Below are positions 38,218 to 49,444 of a DNA stretch of 64,000 nucleotides, one piece after another. This DNA is from Glandiceps talaboti (taxonomy: Eukaryota > Hemichordata > Enteropneusta > Spengelidae): the NCBI RefSeq assembly GCF_964340395.1, contig NC_135565.1, forward strand, positions 6,509,142 through 6,573,141, read 5' to 3'. A program made the translations under genes and the position numbers. A model generated the notes under the pieces. It was not told where the DNA came from, did no database searches, and saw only the letters and a program-made list of their open reading frames with translations. Each line of letters begins with the position of its first letter. The first letter of the stretch is position 1.

Positions 38218-38317
38218 AAGTCTGGATTACCCATACTCCAATGGAGTCATTGACTTCCGCCTGTTGGGATCGAGGCGGAAGTCAGATTTGTCACTGGAGT
38301 GTGGGTAATTCAGACTT
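38218..38317. mobile_element. 100-bp foldback element in FMO intron 4
   Basis: The left arm aagtctggattacccatact (from 38218) pairs with the right arm ending cagactt at 38317. An inner perfect pair gacttccgcct/aggcggaagtc follows. It has the same design as the foldback at 7854-7984 (both contain gattaccca near the tip), suggesting one family. No ORF. Confidence 0.7.
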
Positions 38318-39009
38318 ACTTAAACCATGGAAGTAAAACCCACGCTTTAACTTTAAAATCAGGTTTTCTAGCTAGTTTGGTGAAAATTGTCTAATTTCGT
38401 GAACCTTGGCCACTTATAGAAAAGTGTGGAGTCTCCACAAAGTCGTTTGGCACACTCTCATATTTGGTAGCCTGACATGTCCCTCCTATAGCAGGACTAA
38501 CCAATGTAGGAAAGGCAGCCCAGAGAGTTCGTGCTCGACAATAACCCGAAAAGCCAAGGCTCAAGGCAATGTAAGCATTTGAATTTGAAATTACCCCGTC
38601 AACTGTGCTAAATCCAGAAGGCGCTGGTCAGATGTATAAATTAATGAATGGCATTCTCACGTCAACATTTGACCATTTATTGCCCAAGTTGAATATTAAT
38701 GAATAATCACTTGAAATTACACAACACAAGTGCCTGTCAATTTGTGTCAGATTACCGACACATTAAGTATTCGTATCTGTGGCTATTTGCATTTACACAG
38801 TTCTAAAAAAATTATCACACCAGTTTTGATGTGAAGGTTCATAGTTTTATACTGACTTTAATTGTCACGCTGCCTGAAGACAATTGCAATGTTAGAGAAG
38901 GCATACAGCGATATCAACATTATACTGGAATGGGGTTTTATTTAAGTACTTTCACTTATCGAGTTACAAAGCTTATAAACACAGCAAAAAAGCACGATTG
39001 ATAACTTAC

Positions 39010-39186
39010 CTGTAATCCAAACAGCTGATAATCAGCAACCCTTGTCTTAAACTTGCTCTCCATTAATGCTGCAAACTTTGATGGAGATTTCCTGAAGTTT
39101 GATCTTGTAAACACCGTCATATCCCACGGGACACCATTTATGATACGTGAGACAGAGTTGGTACCATAACGTAAACTTAGGTATAC
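39010..39186 (-). CDS. FMO exon 4
   Basis: This 177-nt exon (phase 0-0, acceptor tccacag, donor GTAAGT) reads VYLSLRYGTNSVSRIINGVP then WDMTVFTRSNF and ends RVADYQLFGLQ. V-Y-L-S following the NADPH helix and the L-F-G-L stretch are family features. Confidence 0.9.
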
Positions 39187-39306
39187 CTGTGGAGAGGAGT
39201 TTAGATTTCTGGTTTCAACACATAATGAATGTTAAAATTGTAGTCAGTTATTTGCAATCACTACTAATATATATATATATATATACCAACTTTCAAATTA
39301 GCTTAC

Positions 39307-39362
39307 CTCAGAACCAGCTTTCGCAATTTCATTTGCAATCTCACCTACAGAGTTACTTCCTC
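39307..39362 (-). CDS. FMO exon 3: NADPH-binding motif
   Basis: This 56-nt exon (phase 1-0, acceptor gcgatag, donor GTAAGC) completes VVGGSNSVGEIANEIAKAGSE. Compared with the canonical GxGNSG, the second glycine is Ser and the third is Val. GGSxS variants occur in other FMO-like oxygenases, so function is plausible. Confidence 0.87.
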
Positions 39363-39599
39363 CTATCGCAAGAGTAAAAGGAAAAGATAAAATATAAATA
39401 GAACATTGCATTTCTTAACTATGACTTTTCCCCTTCTGCATGTTTTGAATGCTTGGGATACGAGACAGTCAAAGTAAAATTTCAACCTTAAGCCAATCTT
39501 TCAATAATATAAGTGTCACTTAAATGTTTTAATCACTTAAATTATTTTAGAAACACATATGTACACTTGTATAAATACGTATACGCAATACGTATATAA

Positions 39600-39925
39600 A
39601 AGCCTACATACATACATACATACATACATACATACATACATACATACATACATGCATGCATACATACATACATACATACATACATACATGTACATTACAT
39701 ACATACATACATGTATACATACATACATACATACATACATACATACATACATACATACATACATGTATACATCCATACATACATACATACATACATACAT
39801 ACATACATACATACATACATACATACATAAAGTAGCCAGGGAAAGAGGAAAAAAATTATATTACCACAAAAATCAATTTGTCAATTGATCAATATCACAC
39901 AAAAAAGTTTCATTTCACCTAAAAC

Positions 39926-39998
<73 letters not shown>

Positions 39999-40025
39999 CC
40001 AATCAATCGATCGATCGAGCGATTA
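39600..40025. repeat. (CATA)n and (AATC)n repeats in FMO intron 2
   Basis: CATA repeats at about 39605-39828 with CATG interruptions, and AATC repeats at about 39928-40018 ending about 30 bp from exon 2. Confidence 0.97.
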
Positions 40026-40048
40026 ATTACATGTGGATCCGGACTTAC

Positions 40049-40498
40049 CTACGACCACAACTCTCTTATCTCTAAATTTTTCAGCGTCTCGATATTCACT
40101 GGCATGAATCTTAATTCCATGGAATGTATCTAATCCAGGATAATCAGGTGTAAACGGTTTATTAAACATCCCAATACATACCATGACGTAATCAAAGTAT
40201 TCTTCGCTCATCAAATCATCGCCGTTTTTCAGAATCACCTTCCAATATTTACCGACTTTATTTTTCACGATGTTTGTAACGCTGGTGTTGAACTTGATGT
40301 ATTTATCCAGGCCGAAATTACTTGCATATCTATTTATGTGTTGTAATACTTTAGAGTGAGGGAAAAACGGTGTGTATTCCTTAGGGAATGGGAAATCCGA
40401 AAACGTCAGCATTTCCCGACTAAAGATGGTTACAATAGATTTATATAGCGCAGCACCCTGCCCTGGTCGGAGCTCGTCGGCATAGTTCCATAATCCAC
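40049..40498 (-). CDS. FMO exon 2: FAD domain to start of NADPH motif
   Basis: This 450-nt exon (phase 1-1, acceptor atattacag, donor GTAAGT) contains GGLWNYADELRPGQGAALYK, FSREMLTFSDFPFPKEY, the family signature FHGIKIHASEY and ends KRVVVVG. The order and spacing match FMOs. Confidence 0.93.
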
Positions 40499-41054
40499 CT
40501 GTAATATCAAAAGTAGAAGTACAGGTATTTGCAGCATCGAAACCCGAATGTCATTTTTGTCTAGTTGACACAGGTTGTCTCCGTAGCTTCGGGAAGTCAA
40601 TTTTGTTCAAAGTCATTACCAAAATTAAGAGATTTATAATATTGTTTTAAAGTTCTTTTTCACATGACCGGATGATCACAAATAATCACTACGTCAGGTC
40701 TACTATTTGTATGCATCTGTCACATTGCCATATATGGAAAGATAGCCATGCATAAGTAATTTGATTCATTAAAAGAGTCATCGACTAATGCAGTGTGGGA
40801 AATACAAAAAAACCATAAATTTATTATTATTGGGTTTACTCAATATTATTTAGAAATCACATCCGGTACATACAATAACATTTTTTTTAGTTTTATAAAA
40901 TACTACATGTATGTTGCAGTTACAAAGATGAACGTCACCTGTATTGTTTCAAAATGCTTTTATTTTAAATATAAAAGAAAAACAATACGTTGTTTTGTTG
41001 ACAATCACTAGAGTCTTAGTGACAAAACCCTTAGGTCACTTCCATTTTCAGACT

Positions 41055-41230
41055 GAAGGAAGAACATTTTGGAGAATTCTATAATTATACCAGCGTCAGT
41101 AATACCAAAGAGAAATCGGAGATAGTAATGGCAAATGTGAACGTTTAGGCTCATATTTCGTAGTGATGACGTAGAAGCGCGTTGTTGTGACGTAGAACGA
41201 CCAGGGTATAAATTACATATTTGTTTGGTT
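41055..41230. repeat. Dispersed repeat, copy 2 (partner at 35975-36190)
   Basis: Same orientation as its partner. The shared core gacgtagaacgaccagggta leads into taaattacatattt. It lies in FMO intron 1. Confidence 0.65.
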
Positions 41231-41624
41231 CAACTTGGATTTGTGCATGGCTATATAAATAACTGTTTGTAGTTTGTTTGTCTTCATTCAGTGACCAGCT
41301 TGGGCCACTTTATATCATTCACCAGTCGTGTACAATGGCAACACATTATAACTAAACATCACTCTATTATTGTCTAGGCGTGGAGTTTGCAAAGCATACA
41401 ATAAGCATTTTCTGAGTATGCATAGAAGAAACTGTAAACGTTCAAATACTACAGAAATTAGTTGAGTAGAAATATGTCATGGCTAAAATGAGAGGCGTTT
41501 AATGAAACAAAGGGTTCACAGTTTTATTCTGACTTTAATTGCTACTTCAAAGAACCTAGACTGTTTAAATTCAGTCGTATTGTGCCACTCAAAGTGAGTT
41601 TGTATTTGGTGGACAGTTTTACCT

Positions 41625-41655
41625 TCCGTAAGGAAGGTTATATATTAGGGGTGAA

Positions 41656-41722
<67 letters not shown>

Positions 41723-42170
41723 TGTCTGTCTGTCTGTCTGTCTGTCGGTCTCACCATTTTCTAAAAAACGACTGATTCAATTCAAACGAAATTTGGTACA
41801 CATGTTCCGTAGGGTAATGGCAAGAACTGGTTAGGTTTTAGTAAACATTCCATTAATATTAATGAGCAATTTACGTAATTAATGATTTTCGATAATTTGG
41901 CAATATCAAGAAATTCAATATAATTTGGTACGTACATTTGCAATACCAAAGCGCATCTATCCTGAAAATATTATTGATGTTGCTTTTAGTTTTAATATGT
42001 TATTGGCATATTTCGGTGATTACATCTATAGGCCACAAAAAGAAAAGCATTTTTTGGTCAGGATAGGTTGTCTAAAGTGGTGCGAGGACGTGAATTTTTG
42101 TAAAACTTTTTTTTTTGCACTATCAATTGTTCATGATTAGTTCTGCAGTTGTCTTTACTGAAGTAGCAAT
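41625..42170. mobile_element. Member of the ccttccgtaaggaagg repeat family
   Basis: The segment begins with the palindrome ccttccgtaaggaagg, followed by GT and TCTG microsatellites (41660-41745), caccattttctaaaaaacga, then attaatgag-type text. Order and wording match 30638-31100 closely. The right boundary is unclear. Confidence 0.55.
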
Positions 42171-42600
42171 TAACGTAGGTATAGATATTTTGTGTTTTCC
42201 CATGGATCTGCAGACTGCATTGGCTGGAAAAAACGGGGAAAAAAGATCAAAGTGGGAGTATTTTAGTGATGCGCACTGACCAGTAACAATTCCTTCTTTT
42301 TTCTTGGCATTTAAAACTTCTATGGTGAGAGCTATGCTACAATGTTCTATAAAAGCTTCACATTACATGTTGTAGTTGGCCATAAGATCGCATCTGCAAG
42401 CAATCATGCTGGAGAATTCATCACTGACATAAGTTCATAAGATCTCTTCACGATTTCGAAATTTAAAATCTTGTTTTCACTTCGTTGGATACTCGCGTGT
42501 GTTTCTGTTTCTGAAAGCATGCATGAGGAATCGCTAGACAGCAAGTCTTCTCATCAAAACTTATTTAACCTCGACTGTAAATAGATTATCACACAAACAG

Positions 42601-42640
42601 TTAGAAACTGTGCTGAGAGTGACAGTGAGACAGATGATAG

Positions 42641-42692
<52 letters not shown>

Positions 42693-42869
42693 AATGATGA
42701 TGACAATGATGTGGTAATCTGTAATCTCGGTGATAGTAGTGACAGTGACAGTGAAGACAGTGGCTTTGGAATGAGTACAATTCCATCCGAGTCTACAGTT
42801 GTGACAAGAGGTGGGAGAAGGGCTGACTCTTGGTTGAATGCTTTGAACCAGTATACATACTCCCAATAA
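42601..42869 (+). CDS. Possible acidic C-terminal exon on the plus strand inside FMO intron 1
   Basis: The acceptor cacaaacag at 42600 opens a frame RNCAESDSETDDSDDD, then about 15 Asp from (GAT)n. It continues NDVVICNLGDSSDSDSEDSG and TRGGRRADSWLNALNQYTY before TAA at 42867. The same frame stays open and looks protein-like on both sides of the repeat, and an AATAAA overlaps the stop. No upstream exon was found and the family is not recognised. The repeat could equally be non-coding. Confidence 0.3.
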
Positions 42870-43522
42870 AAAACATTGACTATCTACCAACAGTCAACAC
42901 CATTTTCTCCTATTTTGTAAATACTCCAGTTTATTTTTAACATATTTTTTATATGACTGTAAAGGCAGTTTATTTTGTAATTTTATGTACCACATCTCAA
43001 TATAGTTTCTGTTTAGAAAATGTGAAAATAGTAAACTTTAAAAGTGTTACTTAGATGTATAGTCAACAGAACTAACATACATGTAGTGTAATGGAATTAT
43101 TTAGGACAATTGAACAGAAAATGTTTGGACAATTGTAACATAATTACATGTTTTTTATATAATTATTTTGAGTAATTATTCCATCCAAAAATATGATTCA
43201 CATTTTTTGAATTAAAGAGTCACTGCCTTCTAAAAACACATCACATTATAATATTAATATATGTAATTTGTGTTGTGTGTATGTGCGAGGGGGGGGGGTC
43301 ACTCAAAATTACCATGTCAGATGGGGGGGGGTTATTATTTTTATTTTAGCAGAATGGGGGGGGGGGTACCCATATTTTTAAATTTTCCATTATCATTTCT
43401 CCGACCCCCCCCCCCGGCCATAAATAATGACGGCTCCCTAAGTGCGAGTTTGGTGCCAGAACGCGTGCATTTTTCGTATTAACATATTATCACAACAATG
43501 CAAATGAGATAAGAAAATGTTG

Positions 43523-44029
43523 TTACTGTGTTGCACTGTTGGGCAGTGTACTCAGTGTTTTAATTGGGTCAAATTTTCCCCAATTTTCCGATACTGATTG
43601 GCTTTGTTCTAGACCGTTCAAAGTATACGGGTTGCTTGTATTGATAGGTATATCGAAATATATATCGATAAGTTTCTGTCTAGATCTGATTTTTATATTT
43701 CGAGAAACCAAAGGAAATTGTGAGGCATGGAAATTCACCTCATTGTGGCGTGCATCACGAAATTCAAAGTATAGACCGGTATCATGCTTACCATAAAGTA
43801 TGTAAACTTTATGTGCACTAGCAATGTTAGGACAGTTTGAATTGTGTTTATTATTTGCCATGGAAACTAGTGTACATATCGCAGGTATGTAGGGGATCGC
43901 GAAGGCCGAGTGAAGTCGAGTCAAGCTTTCCTGTACTGAGAATAGGTAGCGGACATTTGAACAACTTTTTCGACAACTAACTTTCACTGGGACTTCAAAA
44001 ATTATAGAGCTAAAATTCATTATGTTCAA
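43523..44029 (-). CDS. Hypothetical 168-codon ORF in FMO intron 1
   Basis: An uninterrupted ORF without repeats, long for this A/T-rich DNA, with an internal start MANNKHNSNCPNIASAHKVY. I recognise no domain, signal peptide or membrane segment, and no splice partners. It may be chance or part of an unrecognised element. Confidence 0.2.
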   Translation of the reverse strand: MNIMNFSSIIFEVPVKVSCRKSCSNVRYLFSVQESLTRLHSAFAIPYIPAICTLVSMANNKHNSNCPNIASAHKVYILYGKHDTGLYFEFRDARHNEVNFHASQFPLVSRNIKIRSRQKLIDIYFDIPINTSNPYTLNGLEQSQSVSENWGKFDPIKTLSTLPNSATQ

Positions 44030-45090
44030 ATGATACCAACAAGCAATCCATACATTTGTTCTGGATGCATGGGTAAATGTACGTATGTCTGTATGTGTAT
44101 CCCTGTATAAAATCTGAATAATTTCATTTCAAAGGCCATTTTACCTGTTCCACTACATACAAAGATTGATATCACAAAGTCCTTTCAGATTTCTTATAGT
44201 TTGGCACACCTTTTGCCAATTCAGGGGTATACCATGTACTAATAGCCTACTATAACCAAGATTGTTGCATTCCAGCAAGTCTATTATGTGTAGGAACTAA
44301 AAACTCAATATTACGCTTATGGAAGGCATTCAGTTTAAATCTCGTTTAAATGTTTGCAATATTTCTAAACTTGATGGCACCCGTCGATCGATGGATTATA
44401 CCATATTGATGACTTTTTAATTAGCACATACACTAACACTTGAAATTTCATTTTCGTCGCTTCTCCAAGTATTACTAATGAAACATTTTTGTTTGTGCCC
44501 AACTGCCGACATCAGACCGCGGACAAAGAGAACCTTTTAGAAACAGAGCAAGTAAGTAATTGACACTTGGCACAGTATGTTGGAAGTACAAAGACTTATA
44601 TTACATTCCATCATTTGATAAGAACAGTTTTATGGCCATTTTACATAATGATAGTACAGGTTAACTAACAAATCAGTTCCCCTGTCATTTCACGCACACA
44701 TCATTAAAGAGGTCATAATCTACTCTTATCAAATCAGGGGCATGAGGCAACAATTCTGGTGAAACTCGAAAATGATAATGATATCATACAGGTAATAAAG
44801 GCCCAAGTTAGCTATGAGTAACATTTACATACTTACTTCTTTATTTATAGTATATTTTAATAAACTCATTATTTACATCTACACATATTTGTTATTTTGG
44901 GCATAAGGCCAGAAATGGAATGATTAAAAATATTATATGTATGTACTTGTACACTTTCTGGTCTTTTAAAAAATGAAACATTTTTTAAATAATAATCGCA
45001 GAAAAAAAGTTTATATAAATATGGAAGACTCCAAAAAAGAATAAAGAAAAAAGAAAAGTATACGGATAGACATGGTGCAAATCGACACTT
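44030..45090. other. FMO intron 1 segment, nothing identified
   Basis: A/T-rich sequence without a repeat, inverted repeat or exon that I can support. Confidence 0.5.
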
Positions 45091-45129
45091 AGTGCGCTCG
45101 CGACAGTTTACGCGCTCCGCTGCTCGGCG

Positions 45130-45865
45130 TGCTCGAGCTGAAACGTATTCCCTCCGTTACCTATCGCTACCTTCGCTACCACATCTCAGTGCTTTTGCTG
45201 GGAAAAAAATATTCCGCTACCCTCCGTTACCTATCGCTACCTTCGCTACCACATCTCAGTGCTTTTGCTGGGAAAAAAATATTCCGCTACCCTCCGTTAC
45301 CTACCGCTACCTTCGCTACCACATTTCAATGCTTTTGCTGGAAAAAATATTCCGCTACCCTCCGTTACCTACCGCTACCTTCGCTACCACATTTCAGTGC
45401 TTTTGCTGGAAAAATATTCCGCTACCCTTCCGCTACCTTCGCTACCTTCGCTACCACATTTCAATACTTTTGCTGGAAAAACATTTCGCTACCCTCCGTT
45501 ACCTACCGCTACCTTCCGCTACCTTCGCTACCACATTTCAATGCTTTTGCTGGAAAAAATATTCCGCTACCCTCCGTTACCTACCGCTACCTTCGCTACC
45601 ACATTTCAGTGCTTTTGCTGGAAAAATATTCCGCTACCCTTCCGCTACCTTCGCTACCTTCGCTACCACATTTCAATACTTTTGCTGGAAAAACATTTCG
45701 CTACCCTCCGTTACCTACCGCTACCTTCCGCTACCTTCGCTACCACATTCCAGTGCTTTTGCTGGAAAAAATATCCCGCTACCCTCCGCTACCGTCGCTA
45801 CCACATTTCAGTACTTTTGCTGGAAAAAATAATTCGCTACCTTTACCTTACGCTACACCCACCAT
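45130..45865. repeat. Minisatellite rich in CCGCTACC/TTCGCTACC
   Basis: Tandem units of about 65-85 bp joining cgctaccttcgctaccacat, ttcaatgcttttgctgg and aaaaatattccgctaccctc, about ten copies, with an inner 12-bp period. A detached piece occurs at 46107-46142. All three + frames stay open for 200 codons or more, which reflects a lack of stop words and not a gene. Confidence 0.92.
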
Positions 45866-46164
45866 GCTATTTGACTAGATTTTGAGAGAAAATATTGCTT
45901 TTAACAGGTGACTTCATTAATAATGAAAAAATCACTTACTAACTGCTCAAGGTGCCATATGAATAACAATTATTCAAGTACACAAAACAGATGATATTTA
46001 AAGGATACCCCATTTAATTCATGTGTGCAAAAGTAGTTCCTACGACATCTATGGAGCATTAATATCCCATGCCATGTTTTGGTAATTTGACCATCATTTT
46101 ACATTGCTACCTTCGCTACCATCCGCTACGTAGCGAAGGCGAAAAATAAAAACAATTCAACCCC

Positions 46165-46560
46165 AGATTGAGCACTATATAACTCCCATGGTCGTCAACT
46201 TTTGCTCAATTCTTTTTAGTGCACATTGGATATGCAACAATCTCAATTCATGTTCGTATGCATCATCAGAGCCAAGTAAACCATAACTACTGTCACTCGC
46301 GGAAAATGCACAGAACATGTGCGCACTTCTTTTGTACTTTCCCACACAAAGAATTTTTAATTTGCTACACTGCAAAAAGTTACAATTTTTAACTGGACAC
46401 ATTTTTATTCAAAGTTAAGCCAACGTACAGTAGAGATATAAGATACATATTAGCAAGGAGTCAGTGTACAGTCACTTTTGACTTTAGCGACCCATCAATT
46501 TAAATCGCGCATGCAAAGAATCATCACGTAAATAACGATTTTAATAACATCGCTATGTAT
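46165..46560 (-). repeat. Dispersed unit encoding a 75-codon ORF (copy 1)
   Basis: The minus strand carries an ORF starting MCPVKNCNFLQCSKLKILCV and ending KRIEQKLTTMGVI (46175-46402), preceded by a conserved non-coding stretch to 46560. The same text in opposite orientation is found at 60026-60270 and 61079-61195. It could be part of an uncharacterised transposon or a processed gene. No known domain. Confidence 0.6.
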
Positions 46561-46942
46561 TCAAAAAGTAGCTTTTTTCTTTCTTTTTTCCAAAATCTCA
46601 GCCCCCCCCCACAGGCTACGGTACTGTCATTGTTTACGAGTACACTCCCTGTTTGCAATACGTTCTGTTTGTCCACGGTCTGATGTAGCTGAAACTGGCT
46701 TTCCACGGTAGTACAGCATTCGTCATGTAACACGACAGTTGGTAAACGTTCAGGTGGTACAGTGTTACTAGGCGCAGAATCCTTTCATTAGAAGTGGCCT
46801 ATATTCGCTTTTGTTAAAAAATGGTCCTCGTATATAAATAAGGTCCTCTGACACAGAAAACAGGACGATTCATCTTTTCTTTTTTTCCAACAGAGCGTAT
46901 AAAAGTGTTCTGAAAAGAGATCGTAGACTTAATATATATTCA

Positions 46943-47071
46943 TAGTTTATCGTGTCTCTCATAACAGACGGAGTCGAGATTTTCTTGTAAACAACTTGTG
47001 ACGAACTTTAAACCAGCAATGCCACTATTAATATTTACAACACGTCTACCATTTGCAGTCTCACCTGACAT
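46943..47071 (-). pseudogene. Decayed duplicate of FMO exon 1
   Basis: The minus strand reads MSGETANGRRVVNINSGIAG, then [18 protein letters not shown] and a stop. It is colinear with the functional exon 1 at 49165-49294, and similarity extends into the 5' flank (tgatcaacattc, ggttacgaa). The FAD motif has lost its first glycine (NSGIAG). The donor CTAG|GTATGT has become CTATGAATA, so the exon can no longer splice. It lies in intron 1 of the intact gene. Confidence 0.85.
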
Positions 47072-47359
47072 TTAGAATGTTGATCATCATCCGTCGACCC
47101 TTTACAGGTTACGAACCAGTGCCATTGTAACAATACTGTTTCACATTAATCATACCGCGACCCTTACTGATTCCTTAGATGACAGACCAAACCCAATGAA
47201 CAGAAAAGGTGATAAAGGCTAATCGATTTACCCCTATCTCTTTCGTCTTGTTATCCAGGTGTTATTCTCTGTGCTATTTTACATTGTTTGACTACTGCAA
47301 GAGAGGCAACGAATTCTTGACAATTCGCATTGAAAGCTTATACACTGTATGGCGCATAA

Positions 47360-47827
47360 CAATCCTTGTCTGATCTACCCGCCAATGAATTCCTTTTGTC
47401 GTTTACTCTATCCGATGATACATGCGCAGAACTTGACCAATCTTCTTTCGTCCAATGTGTCAAGTTAACTTTATTTACGTCTTTGTCTTTATTTTTCCCA
47501 TTGTTTCTATGACTACGAAATGAAAAATCTTGAATAAAATTTTGAATGACTGCTGGGAGTACTTCAATCTAGTTCAACTTAAATGAAGAGGGGAACATGG
47601 AATTTACCATAAACTGACTTGCTGTTGTAATTTAAGAAGAAGAAAAGAAAACAGTTTGTTTATTTTTCTGCGCGTAGTCCCAGTCAGTGATGTATGAAGG
47701 AGTGTATACAAGATCATGTCTATTCAAAACCTGAAGCCGGCATTTGTGAATACAAAGGGAAAGCTCAGGCCACTATAGTGGTCTAAGGTAAAAGTCACGC
47801 GATATTCAACCAGGCAGGCAGGCAGGC

Positions 47828-47874
<47 letters not shown>

Positions 47875-48215
47875 ATAAATCCTATTTATGGGTCTGCACC
47901 TAAAAAATTGCGCCCTCATCAGCGATCACGATTTCAACCTATTACTACACTTAATTTTAAGTGAAGAGATTGTGGCTGTCTGATCGAACAATGTCACAGT
48001 ACTAGTGCACGTTTAAGTGACACTGTGGCGCAAATAACAATTATGACTGGTCTACCTAAATTCTATCCTATGATTAGACGGAACATGCGCAGAACTTGGC
48101 CATTCTTTTTTTTCCATGCGTCACGTTAACTCTATTCTCGTCTTCATCTTAATAGTTTTCTTTTGTTTCAATGACTACGAAATGGAAAGTTATAAATTCT
48201 TTCTAGTACCAGTGA
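47360..48215. repeat. Direct duplication (47360-47560 and 48040-48215)
   Basis: Both copies contain acatgcgcagaacttg, then a cgtc..gttaact..tt stretch and atgactacgaaatg in the same order, clearly diverged. Between them lies a GGCA/GACA microsatellite (47811-47870). The duplication sits between the dead and live FMO first exons. Confidence 0.7.
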
Positions 48216-48382
48216 TACTTTTAGATATGAAATTTGCCCACATATAGGGAGCATCATATCATCTTACACCTCAGACCACCAAAACAAGATTTGGGTTGTC
48301 CGAGCTTACGCCGTGAAATGAGAGGTGTATAAGCAAAATCAAAATGATGTCTTTCTGAGATATTGGAGTACTCAGACAAATG

Positions 48383-48917
48383 TAGTCCTGCTTTCAGACG
48401 GTGCCCGCGTTTCGCTCAACACCGGACAACTTATATTACTCCGTATGCAAGTTAAGCAGGACGAAGACAAATTGTGACACCCTAAAATACACTTGTCATG
48501 TTGAGTACTAGACTAGCTGCTAGACCTCGGATGTTCTTCCGATACAATACGACACACGAACGAACATCGCTATCGAGGATGGAACATCCGTCCAGGCAAG
48601 TCCTCACTGCGAACTTCGTTCGCTTATCGTATCAGAAGAAAGCCTGAACGTCTAGCTGCAAGCTTAAGACTACTCAATGAGGCTCTGTGAAATCTAATGC
48701 AAGCGAATGCTAATTTGCATATGAATAGCGCTAACTAAAATTAACTATCAAACCGACATTGCACTCTGAGGTTCGATATAAAGGTCGTATGACCTGTAAA
48801 GTACATGTCGGTACAAACTTAGTCCTGCTTGCATACGGAGAAAGTCATCTCTCCCTTCTCTGGTGTTGAGGATCATGTCAGTAATCTTGACCCGTGCACC
48901 GTCTGCAAGCAGGACTA
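48383..48917. mobile_element. 535-bp element with 22-bp inverted ends, nested second pair
   Basis: The end tagtcctgctttcagacggt gc (48383-48404) is the inverse of 48896-48917 with one mismatch. A second inverted pair (ctccgtatgcaag at about 48440 and cttgcatacggag at about 48828) lies inside. ctcagac occurs just outside each end (48371 and 48928) and may be a target duplication. No ORF. Confidence 0.7.
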
Positions 48918-49041
48918 GAACAAACTCAGACCACTATAGAAACAGACTAACTTTAGGATCAGTACACCTAGTCACGTCTGTTCTAGTTATACTTAATTTT
49001 AATTTCATAACCAGGCCAGGTATCAAATTTGCACTATATGT

Positions 49042-49077
49042 GTATGATAAAACAGGGCGGGTCCTGTTTTATCATAC
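49042..49077. repeat. Perfect 15-bp hairpin, 6-nt loop
   Basis: gtatgataaaacagg (49042-49056) and its exact inverse (49063-49077) flank gcgggt. It lies in FMO intron 1, about 90 nt inside the exon 1 donor. Function unknown. Confidence 0.8.
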
Positions 49078-49164
49078 AAAACATCATGTATTGTCGCTCT
49101 GGCCAAGGTAATAAAACAATTCAAGCTGCGGTTTTTTAGTTTTATCACTCTATAATATACATAC

Positions 49165-49294
49165 CTAGTTTATCATGTCTCTCATAACAGACTGGATCAA
49201 GGTTTTCTTCCAAACAGCTTTTGATAGCCGTTAATCCAGCAACACCAGCACCAATAACGGCGACACGCGTACCTTTTGTAGTGTCACTCGACAT
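49165..49294 (-). CDS. FMO exon 1: start and FAD-binding motif
   Basis: This 130-nt exon (phase 0-1, donor GTATGT) encodes [20 protein letters not shown] and on to CYERHDKL. The GAGVAG Rossmann motif is intact. The joined sequence HDKLGGLWNYAD matches the family ERxxxxGGLW stretch, which proves the 8.7-kb jump to exon 2. Confidence 0.92.
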
Positions 49295-49444
49295 GTTGAA
49301 TGTTGATCAACTGGTGGCAATACAAGTTACGGATAAGTGAATAAGGCCTTTACGCGACGTATTGACCAATGGGAAAGACCAATGAGAGGACCGATGATGT
49401 CATCTTTGCAGATCTTTTCAGTCAACCGGTCAGAGGTTCCGGTG

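Larger units (their letters stand above)
36295..49294 (-). other. Flavin-containing monooxygenase (FMO) gene, seven exons, complete
   Basis: FAD- and NADPH-dependent enzyme family that adds oxygen to soft nitrogen or sulfur nucleophiles. Joined exons total 1509 nt (502 aa plus stop) with every phase consistent. Landmarks: FAD-binding GAGVAG (residues 15-20), the FMO signature FHGIKIHASEY, an NADPH-binding VVGGSNSVGEIA where classic FMOs have GxGNSG, and the FATGY motif. Vertebrate FMOs are about 530 aa with a C-terminal membrane anchor. Here the protein ends RRYRENAGK without a hydrophobic tail, so it may be soluble or peripherally bound. Substrate unknown; invertebrate relatives include alkaloid N-oxygenases. 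Confidence 0.93.

Noticed and set aside
45092-45885. Three overlapping plus-strand ORFs of 208-249 codons
   Set aside because: All three frames of the CGCTACC minisatellite are open at once, and the translations differ only by frame of the same repeat.
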